A stretch of DNA of 32,347 bases from Bacteroidota bacterium (GTDB lineage Bacteria > Bacteroidota > Bacteroidia > Chitinophagales > Chitinophagaceae). Shown here in pieces: positions 26,561 to 32,347 of this stretch; positions within the stretch are counted from its first letter, which is position 1, and each line of letters starts with the position of its first letter. The stretch lies in contig JAFDYJ010000021.1 of assembly GCA_018267515.1 (NCBI GenBank), positions 1 to 32,347 of the forward strand, in the 5' to 3' direction. Below the pieces are notes generated by a model that worked only from the letters and a program-made list of their open reading frames with translations, made no database searches and was not told the origin of the DNA. Both the position numbers and the translations under genes were made by a program.

Positions 26561-27418
26561 ATGAAAGGAATAATATTAGCCGGCGGCTCCGGCACAAGAT
26601 TATATCCATTAACTAAAGCTGTATCCAAGCAACTGATGCCTGTTTATGATAAGCCGATGATTTACTACCCGCTTTCCACGTTGATGATGGCTGGTATCCG
26701 GGAAATCCTGATCATAACAACTCCGGAAGATCAACCGCAGTTTAAAAAGTTGCTAAGTGATGGCAGGCAACTAGGATGTCGTTTTGAATATGCAGTCCAG
26801 GAAATTCCCAACGGGCTTGCACAAGCCTTTGTGATCGGGGAAAAATTTATTGGAAACGATAAAGTTGCGCTGGTACTTGGCGATAATATTTTTTATGGAA
26901 CGGGCTTAGACAAGCAACTGCAATCTTTACGGAATGTTGAGGGGGGTTATGTATTTGCTTACCAGGTGAGCGATCCGGAACGCTATGGTGTGGTGGAATT
27001 TGATAACGATATGAATGCGATAAGTATCGAAGAAAAACCTAAACAACCCAAATCCAATTACGCCGTACCGGGATTATATTTTTATGATAATGAAGTGGTG
27101 AAAATTGCAAAAGAATTGAAACCCTCTGCAAGGGGAGAATACGAAATTACTGATGTAAACAAAGCTTACCTGCAACAGGGAAAACTTAAGGTGTCGGTAT
27201 TGGACAAGGGCACTGCCTGGTTAGACACCGGTACTTTTGATTCACTGAACGATGCTGCTGAATTTGTCCGTGTTATTGAAAAAAGGCAGGGTACCAATAT
27301 TGGCTGTATCGAAGAAATTGCCTACCGCAACGGATTTATTGATAAAGAAAAAATGCTGCAACTGGCCAATGAACTGAAGAAAAGCGGCTATGGGGAGTAT
27401 TTGTTGAAGATCATTTAA
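26561..27418 (+). CDS. rfbA: Glucose-1-phosphate thymidylyltransferase
   Basis: A 285-residue RfbA/RmlA. It begins [18 protein letters not shown] (nucleotide-binding loop), followed by [29 protein letters not shown] (metal-binding Asp) and the ending blocks [11 protein letters not shown] and [11 protein letters not shown]. It makes dTDP-glucose from dTTP and glucose-1-phosphate, directly feeding RfbB encoded one base upstream. The shortened C-terminal region after YGEYLLKII is normal for this family. A TA-like gene pair follows after 89 bases and separates it from wlbA. Confidence 0.96.
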   Translation: MKGIILAGGSGTRLYPLTKAVSKQLMPVYDKPMIYYPLSTLMMAGIREILIITTPEDQPQFKKLLSDGRQLGCRFEYAVQEIPNGLAQAFVIGEKFIGNDKVALVLGDNIFYGTGLDKQLQSLRNVEGGYVFAYQVSDPERYGVVEFDNDMNAISIEEKPKQPKSNYAVPGLYFYDNEVVKIAKELKPSARGEYEITDVNKAYLQQGKLKVSVLDKGTAWLDTGTFDSLNDAAEFVRVIEKRQGTNIGCIEEIAYRNGFIDKEKMLQLANELKKSGYGEYLLKII

Positions 27419-27450
27419 GCCTGAAGACTCTGATAATTGAGAATTAATAA

Positions 27451-27475
27451 TTAACAATTCACCCTTAACAATTCA
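27451..27475 (+). repeat. Short direct repeat in the rfbA / DUF6922 gap
   Basis: TTAACAATTCA occurs at 27451-27461 and again at 27465-27475, 14 bases apart, in an AT-rich spacer (27419-27507) just before the inserted DUF6922-AbiEii pair. Function unknown; it could be a regulatory site of the pair or a scar. Confidence 0.4.
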
Positions 27476-27507
27476 GCATTCATCATTCCGAAAAACAAGA
27501 AAGAAAA

Positions 27508-27813
27508 TTGAACGAACCAATAAACATATCTGATTTCTCACCGCATTTGTTTTGGGATGTGGACAGGAAGCAACTCGATTGGGAAAAGAATAAAGCGCAG
27601 ATTATAAAAAGAGTATTGGAATACGGGATGATCCGTGACTGGGAAATTATAAAACGGCATTATGGTCTTGATCAGATAGGTGAAGTATGTAAAGAATTAC
27701 GTTCACTTGATGATAAATCCTTAGGCTATATTTCAGTACTTACCGGAATACCAAAAGAGTCGTTTCGATGTTACATTTTGAAACAGTTGATTCCTCCACA
27801 CTGGAGCTCATAA
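27508..27813 (+). CDS. DUF6922-like antitoxin partner of AbiEii
   Basis: A 101-residue protein starting at TTG 27508. The segment ISDFSPHLFWDVDRKQLDWEKN, followed by IIKRVLEYGMIRDW and a C-terminal CYILKQLIPPHW, resembles the small proteins (DUF6922) found directly before AbiEii/AbiGii-type toxins in Bacteroidota. No ATG precedes the conserved start; AT-rich spacer only. The 3' end overlaps the next gene by 46 bases, a sign of translational coupling. I infer a cognate antitoxin or repressor. The family name is from memory and the role is inferred from position. Confidence 0.65.
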   Translation: MNEPINISDFSPHLFWDVDRKQLDWEKNKAQIIKRVLEYGMIRDWEIIKRHYGLDQIGEVCKELRSLDDKSLGYISVLTGIPKESFRCYILKQLIPPHWSS

Positions 27814-28382
27814 ATAAAATTATGGCAGAACCCCTGTTTTCACCATTAAGATTAGTGGGGGGAACTGCGATGGCTCTGCAAACGGGGCATAGGAAATCAA
27901 TTGACCTGGATTTATTTGGTGAATTATTTCTGGATGAATCAGTATTGACAGAGACTGTTTCTTCAATGGGAAGTATAGCATGGCTGAATAAACTCAAAAG
28001 CATTAAGAGTCTTCTTATTAATGGGATAAAGGTTGATTTTGTAAATTATTCCTATCCATGGCTTACAGAGCCGGTGAATAAAAAGAATATACGACTTGCA
28101 GGTAAAAAAGATATTGCTGCAATGAAATTGGCTGCTATAACCGGCAGAGGAGCTAAAAAGGATTTCGTTGATCTTTATTTTTTATTAAAAGAGTATAGCC
28201 TCAGAGATATGATTCAATTTTATGAGGCAAAATATTCAGATGGCTCCGTATTTATGGTGTTAAAAAGTCTTGTGTATTTTGATGATGCTGAGAATGAGAT
28301 TATGCCTGAAATGATGGAATCTGTATCCTGGGAAGAGATAAAAGAAACGATTATCCGGCATTACAGGGAATATGTACAATGA
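27768..28382 (+). CDS. AbiEii/AbiGii-family nucleotidyltransferase toxin
   Basis: A 204-residue minimal nucleotidyltransferase. The motif LVGGTAMALQTGHRKSIDLDLFG gives the GG-T...DxD site; VDFVNYSYPW supplies the third acidic residue, and DIAAMKLAAITGRGAKKDFVDLYFLL is the conserved second block with its lysines. The AbiEii family are the toxic halves of type IV-like abortive-infection or TA systems, transferring nucleotides to RNA or other targets. The ATG at 27768 lies within the upstream partner gene. The pair interrupts a polysaccharide locus on the same strand, flanked by rfbA and wlbA. All catalytic residues appear intact. Confidence 0.85.
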   Translation: MLHFETVDSSTLELINKIMAEPLFSPLRLVGGTAMALQTGHRKSIDLDLFGELFLDESVLTETVSSMGSIAWLNKLKSIKSLLINGIKVDFVNYSYPWLTEPVNKKNIRLAGKKDIAAMKLAAITGRGAKKDFVDLYFLLKEYSLRDMIQFYEAKYSDGSVFMVLKSLVYFDDAENEIMPEMMESVSWEEIKETIIRHYREYVQ

Positions 28383-28407
28383 GTGAGTTGAGGTTAGTCC
28401 TCACTTT
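28382..28407 (+). terminator. Probable terminator after the AbiEii gene
   Basis: AGTGAG (28382-28387) pairs with CTCACT (28400-28405) around a 12-base loop; the inner GAGG/CCTC can pair in an alternative fold. Only TTT follows, so it is a weak terminator. The stem starts at the last base of the stop codon. Confidence 0.4.
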
Positions 28408-28486
28408 AAAAATAAGCTTGTGCAGCTTTCTCTGAATAAGGACAAGCATACAAATTGACCTATAATAAAGTAAAAAATATGATAGA

Positions 28487-29389
28487 ATGAAAAATTTTGC
28501 CATCATCGGAGTGGGTGGATTTGTAGCTCCCCGGCATTTAAAAGCCATAAAGGATACCGGCAATAACCTGGTGGCTGCCCTCGATAAAAATGATTCGGTG
28601 GGCATCCTTGACAATTATTTTCCCGAAGCAGATTTTTTTACTGAGTTTGAACGGTTTGACCGTCATCTTGAAAAATTAAAACGTAAAGGCATTCAGATAG
28701 ATTACCTGACGGTCTGTTCTCCGAATTATTTGCACGATTCGCATATCCGGTTCGGGTTGCGTATCGGCGCAGATGTGATCTGTGAAAAACCATTAGTGCT
28801 GAACCCATGGAATGTGGACGCTTTGATGGAAATTGAAAAGGAAACAGGAAAAAATGTTTATACCATCCTTCAGTTAAGATTACACCCGGCAATAATTGCG
28901 TTAAAAGAAAAAATCCGGAAAGCACCTGCAGGCAAAAAATTTGATATTGATTTAAAATACATCACCTCCCGGGGGCATTGGTATCATGTAAGCTGGAAGG
29001 GCGAGCTCCAGAAAAGCGGTGGCATTGCCACGAATATCGGTATTCATTTTTTCGACGCATTGATGTGGATTTTCGGGGATGTGAAATCCAACAGGGTAAG
29101 TCATCATTCAAATACTTCTGCTTCGGGTATCCTGGAACTGGAACGGGCCAATATCAACTGGTTTCTGAGTATAGATTCAAACTCATTACCTGAAGCGGCA
29201 AAACAAGCCGGGAAAAGAACTTTCCGCTCTATAATTATTGACGGAAGTGAATTTGAATTCAGTGAAGGCTTCACCGAATTACACACAAAATCCTATGAAG
29301 AAATATTAAAGGGAAACGGATTTATTATTTCTGAAACCAAAAAGTCTATTGAAGTGGCTCATGGAATCAGGAATTGGAAGAACAGTTAG
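28487..29389 (+). CDS. wlbA: WlbA/WbpB-type UDP-GlcNAcA 3-dehydrogenase
   Basis: A 300-residue Gfo/Idh/MocA oxidoreductase. It starts MKNFAIIGVGGFVAPRHLKAI, has the WlbA block YFPEADFFTEFERFDRHLEKL, the catalytic EKPL (Glu100-Lys101) and the second active-site region TNIGIHFFDAL (His187). These agree closely with WlbA of Bordetella and Thermus. The enzyme oxidises UDP-N-acetylglucosaminuronate at C3, then a PLP aminotransferase and the acetyltransferase complete UDP-2,3-diacetamido-GlcA. The acetyltransferase gene is at 19910-20491 on the other side of the locus; the WbpA dehydrogenase and WbpE aminotransferase are not in the window. Confidence 0.93.
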   Translation: MKNFAIIGVGGFVAPRHLKAIKDTGNNLVAALDKNDSVGILDNYFPEADFFTEFERFDRHLEKLKRKGIQIDYLTVCSPNYLHDSHIRFGLRIGADVICEKPLVLNPWNVDALMEIEKETGKNVYTILQLRLHPAIIALKEKIRKAPAGKKFDIDLKYITSRGHWYHVSWKGELQKSGGIATNIGIHFFDALMWIFGDVKSNRVSHHSNTSASGILELERANINWFLSIDSNSLPEAAKQAGKRTFRSIIIDGSEFEFSEGFTELHTKSYEEILKGNGFIISETKKSIEVAHGIRNWKNS

Positions 29390-29422
29390 TCCCGGAACAG
29401 AAAGCCCCGATTTATTTGTGTC

Positions 29423-29446
29423 ACAACCCAGGATTATTTGGGTTGT
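29423..29446. terminator. Hairpin between the convergent wlbA and DUF4838 genes
   Basis: ACAACCCA (29423-29430) and TGGGTTGT (29439-29446) form a perfect 8-bp stem with an 8-base loop between the two convergent genes, and it includes the stop codon of the DUF4838 gene. Neither strand has a T run, so bidirectional termination is inferred from location only. Confidence 0.4.
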
Positions 29447-31965
29447 AAATAAAACCAGCGATCAGGAATATTCAATAGTTGGTAATTGAAGTTTCCCGAA
29501 ACTACAGCTTTCCAGATCCGGCCCACAGGTGAAGGTTTGATTTTAATACTTCTTGTTTCAAAATCATTATTATGTGTTTCAATTAAGGTATTTTCTATTT
29601 TCTTTCCTTCAGGAGAATAAAATGAAAGAGCATTTCCCTGTACGCTGTAAATTATTTCTGATGTTTGCGGCGGCACATAAAAATAACAAGGATATATATC
29701 CGGACTATAGCCATAGTCTCCTTTTTTATCCAGGAAAGCCATTTTGCCCCGGGGAGTGGGTTCAAAAAAAGGAATAGCATTATTCAGCCGGATTGTTAAG
29801 CGATATGTAGTGTTGGCAGCTGCATTGGCAAATAATGAAAACTTTCCAACGGGCAGAGTGATATTAAAACTCCCTTTTTTATCGGTGATTTTTTTATCAA
29901 GTACGGTTGTGTAATCAGTATTGGTGCCGGAGATAGTCACTGTGGATTGGGGATTGCTGCCACTGAGTTCATAATTCACATTTATGATTACCGGTTTTTC
30001 GTTATAAAAACTCATGTAACCCCGCACATTGTTATTTCCCTGTAGTTGTAAAACAGCGGCGGCATTATAAGATTGCTTAATGGTTTTTAGTATGTCGGGC
30101 AAGCTGACGGAGACGACAGGTTCGGCTTTTAATAATTCTGATTCTTTGGAGGTATCTGCAAATATCCTGTTCAGTTCTCCGGGTTGGTATTGTGAAACAG
30201 AAGGTGGTTTTTTCCAGAGAGCCCCTGTGTCAGTCGTTTCAGGGAAGGTAAGAAGGTGCAGCAACTGATGCCGTTTTTTCATTGCCTCATCTGTTCCCGG
30301 GTTATTTAAAAATCCGTAAGAGATCAGCTGCATGATACGAAAACTGTGAACGATTTTTTTCTCATAAAGTGTCCAGGCCATTTTAAAAACGGGTAAAGTC
30401 AGCTGTTCAAGATTTCCGTTTTTCAGATTTTTTGAAGCTTGCTGAAGATGAACAAAAATCAGGTAGAGTTTCAATTCTTCCAGTCTTTTAGAAATGACGG
30501 CATCTTTGTTTAGGGACTCAGCTTCGGCCAGTAGTTTCAGGGATGATTTCAGCTCGATGGCATCAAATACCGGCTGACGATAAAACAGGTCGAAAATTTT
30601 TTTTACCGGGACAGCACTTCGGCCGTATAAAGCAGAAATGAAATTATTGTATTTTGAAATCCATTTTGAATCACCGTCTGCCATAAAGCAGGCCAGTACC
30701 CAAAGCTGCACCCCGGTTGCAAATTTGGAGTAAGAAGATTCATAGGTGGTGCCTTCCGATCCGGCACGGGCGGCATGAAGAGCCCGGTTCATCAGTTCAT
30801 CCAGGGTATATCCGCCCGGCTGATCCATATAGCTGTCGGGATATTTATAATAATCGTAAAGGCCAAACCTTTTTACCTTTTCCGACCATCGTTTGATAAA
30901 TGCAGGGCCGAAGGCAATGTTTTGAAACTGGTAAGGAATGATTTGTACAAATACTCTCGGGTGGAGCGGGAAAGACGGAACATCGGCGTGCTGGCTATAG
31001 GCATAGAGGCTTACGCCAATGCCGGGATTGCCGGGGAAAAGCTTATCCAGTTTTTGTGCGGCAACATTAGCAGCATAAAAAACCTGGTCGCTTACAGTTT
31101 GCAACTTCACGCCGTTTACAGTTGCAACAGCACTCATAAAATTACCGCCATCGGCAGGCTCCACCGAAACCATATCACGGATAAATGAAGCCGGTTTTTT
31201 ATAATTTTTATCAGTGAATTTGCGGATCACCCAATCGGTAAAAAAATTAACGGCATCAGCATTAAAATAATTCAGCTTGGTTTCCACATTTACACGACCG
31301 TTGGTTTTTATGGGAGAGGCAGTCCAGGATGGGTTTTTTTCAAGAACAGCAGCATTGTCCAGGTTAAATGTTTCACCCACATGGCCATCCAGTGAAAATT
31401 CTGAACCCAGCCCGTTTTGCCATTTCCAGAGTTGCCAGTCCTGCTGTACCGATTTGTCAGGATCCGTTTTACCATCACCGAATCCCCCCGTACCAAAAAA
31501 ATCACGAATGCGCAGGTAAGGTGTAACGGTTATATTGCTGCCGGCAAACAGATTGACGTTTTTCGGGATTACGGTATAAAGTTCATCGGGCAGGTAAAAA
31601 TTAAAACCCAGGTTGCGCAGGTAGCGATACACGCCAAAAATGAGACCTTTGATTGTGGGAGATTTGAACTGAACAAGATCTTTACCATTGGCATTGATAA
31701 TACAGCTTTCACCGGTTTTGAATTTATCGGACAAAGCAACAGTAAGGCAAAAGCCGCAGGTGATGGATTGGCCTTCTACGCTGTTCCATTTTTCATGGGT
31801 TAGTTTTTCCAGCAGGGTTTGCAGATTAGCAACCACCTCAGTAGGGAATTCGTGGGGGTAGGAGATGGTGAATTTGGATTTATTATTTGCATTAGTTTGA
31901 TGTGAAAAAACTATGCAAAGTAATAATAGATTCAATTTAATTTTAGTTTGAATTTTTTTTTGCAT
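29434..31965 (-). CDS. Exported DUF4838 protein, alpha-glucuronidase-like glycosidase candidate
   Basis: An 843-residue exported protein (start ATG 31965; signal peptide IKLNLLLLCIVFSHQTNAN). The N-terminal part, with GLIFGVYRYLRNLGFNFYLPDE, resembles the alpha/beta domain that precedes the catalytic barrel in GH67/GH20-like enzymes. A central DUF4838 barrel covers about 190-480 (FIRDMVSVEPADGG, VSLYAYSQHADVPSF, YDYYKYPD, ATGVQLWVLACFMAD). A helical region and C-terminal Ig-like domains follow (FNITLPVGKFSLFANAAANT). Homologues are listed as glycosidase-like proteins of Bacteroidota with no proven activity. It lies inside the polysaccharide locus on the opposite strand with its own promoter. 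I infer a glycan-degrading or lectin role; a catalytic residue cannot be named. Confidence 0.75.
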   Translation of the reverse strand: MQKKIQTKIKLNLLLLCIVFSHQTNANNKSKFTISYPHEFPTEVVANLQTLLEKLTHEKWNSVEGQSITCGFCLTVALSDKFKTGESCIINANGKDLVQFKSPTIKGLIFGVYRYLRNLGFNFYLPDELYTVIPKNVNLFAGSNITVTPYLRIRDFFGTGGFGDGKTDPDKSVQQDWQLWKWQNGLGSEFSLDGHVGETFNLDNAAVLEKNPSWTASPIKTNGRVNVETKLNYFNADAVNFFTDWVIRKFTDKNYKKPASFIRDMVSVEPADGGNFMSAVATVNGVKLQTVSDQVFYAANVAAQKLDKLFPGNPGIGVSLYAYSQHADVPSFPLHPRVFVQIIPYQFQNIAFGPAFIKRWSEKVKRFGLYDYYKYPDSYMDQPGGYTLDELMNRALHAARAGSEGTTYESSYSKFATGVQLWVLACFMADGDSKWISKYNNFISALYGRSAVPVKKIFDLFYRQPVFDAIELKSSLKLLAEAESLNKDAVISKRLEELKLYLIFVHLQQASKNLKNGNLEQLTLPVFKMAWTLYEKKIVHSFRIMQLISYGFLNNPGTDEAMKKRHQLLHLLTFPETTDTGALWKKPPSVSQYQPGELNRIFADTSKESELLKAEPVVSVSLPDILKTIKQSYNAAAVLQLQGNNNVRGYMSFYNEKPVIINVNYELSGSNPQSTVTISGTNTDYTTVLDKKITDKKGSFNITLPVGKFSLFANAAANTTYRLTIRLNNAIPFFEPTPRGKMAFLDKKGDYGYSPDIYPCYFYVPPQTSEIIYSVQGNALSFYSPEGKKIENTLIETHNNDFETRSIKIKPSPVGRIWKAVVSGNFNYQLLNIPDRWFYLQPK

Positions 31966-32003
31966 GAAAATTATTTGATATAGTAGGAAACAAAATCGAT
32001 GCT

Positions 32004-32036
32004 AAAATGTATGATTTTATTTACATTTTTGACAAA
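32004..32036 (-). promoter_or_regulatory. Candidate promoter of the DUF4838 gene
   Basis: On the minus strand TTTG (32036-32033) is followed by a 21-base spacer and TACATTTT (32011-32004), which matches five of six fixed positions of TAnnTTTG. The predicted leader is about 30 bases. The spacing is in the normal range for Bacteroidota. Confidence 0.5.
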
Positions 32037-32067
32037 ATATTTCTTTAATTCAATTATTTAAAAAGTT

Positions 32068-32347
32068 ATGAAAAATTACACAGTTGACATAGCTCAAAAA
32101 TGGGAATTCGAAAATGGATTTTATTTAACATGTGAAACTAGTAGAATAGAAAAATTGATAAATCATTATGAGATTTAAAAAGAATTATTAATATTCCTGG
32201 CGATATCTTAGAATTTGGCGTTTACAAAGGATCTTCCATTATTAGGTTACTCTCTTTTAGAAATCTTTTGGAAAATCAACAGACTAGGAAAGTAATAGGG
32301 TTTGATATTTTCGGAGAGTTCCCTAGAAATCTTAAACTGGAAAGCGA
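32068..32347 (+). pseudogene. TylF-family methyltransferase, frameshifted and cut by window edge
   Basis: ATG 32068 opens MKNYTVDIAQKWEFENGFYL ... EKLINHYEI and stops at TAA 32176. A reading frame one base back continues KRIINIPGDILEFGVYKGSS (32178 on) and then LLSFRNLLENQ ... VIGFDIFGEFP to the window edge. The two parts match, end to end, the start of TylF/macrocin-type SAM-dependent methyltransferases, where HYEL(Y/F)K is followed by a hydrophobic segment and the SAM motif (E/D)xGVYKG. A one-base deletion in the T3A5 run at 32174-32181 explains the break. It is either a real mutation or a sequencing error in a homopolymer. Base composition is clearly more AT-rich than the neighbouring genes, suggesting separate origin. 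Confidence 0.7.

Noticed and set aside
29423-29446. Hairpin considered as an attachment site or repeat of a mobile element
   Set aside because: No second copy is seen and its position between convergent genes is better explained as a terminator.

Overview
The window looks like chromosomal DNA of a Bacteroidota bacterium, most likely near Chitinophagaceae/Sphingobacteriia. Reasons: ribosome binding sites resembling Shine-Dalgarno are absent upstream of the starts; several intergenic regions carry -33 TTTG / -7 TAnnTTTG-type promoters; and the gene content is typical of the phylum (UpxY-type NusG paralogue, MG2/TonB-plug protein, DUF4838 protein, kinase-RapZ fusion, DUF6922/AbiEii pair). Base composition is moderately AT-rich by eye and drops further at the right edge. 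I see no rRNA, tRNA, CRISPR array or insertion sequence. No gene-free stretch exceeds 300 bases; the longest are 7693-7941, 17800-18017, 20492-20687 and 18480-18667.

Layout. 1-4198 (minus strand): the N-terminal part of an M1 metallopeptidase, then a MurU-like sugar-1-phosphate uridylyltransferase, a DUF433/DUF5615 toxin-antitoxin-like pair whose toxin carries an in-frame nonsense codon, and an AmgK-like sugar kinase fused to a RapZ C-terminal domain. 4279-13537 (plus): fused isobutyryl-CoA mutase IcmF, an NfeD protease plus slipin operon, a large MG2/plug outer-envelope protein, and a lipoprotein peptidoglycan amidase. 13531-19840 (minus): the NamZ-family exo-muramidase (DUF1343), a tight DNA-damage operon umuD-umuC-unknown gene-SRAP, a META lipoprotein, and a membrane sugar acetyltransferase. 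19910-32347: a surface polysaccharide locus: WbpD acetyltransferase, UpxY antiterminator behind a structured leader, Wza, Wzc, WbpP, RfbB, RfbA, an inserted DUF6922/AbiEii pair, WlbA, a DUF4838 protein on the opposite strand, and a frameshifted TylF-type methyltransferase cut by the window edge.

How the genes may work together. Four genes (amidase, NamZ, AmgK-like kinase, MurU-like transferase) fit a peptidoglycan salvage route: strip peptide, release MurNAc, phosphorylate it at C1, and make UDP-MurNAc. The kinase's RapZ domain suggests built-in amino-sugar sensing. WlbA and WbpD are two of the steps toward UDP-2,3-diacetamido-2,3-dideoxy-glucuronic acid, and WbpP and RfbA/RfbB supply a C4-epimerised HexNAc(A) and dTDP-4-keto-6-deoxyglucose.

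The points most worth a second look: a UmuD that has lost both residues of its Ser-Lys catalytic dyad (Ala and Arg instead) while the operon looks intact; the unknown 166-residue protein embedded between UmuC and SRAP; the kinase-RapZ fusion; the nonsense-broken DUF5615 gene; and the structured UpxY leader.
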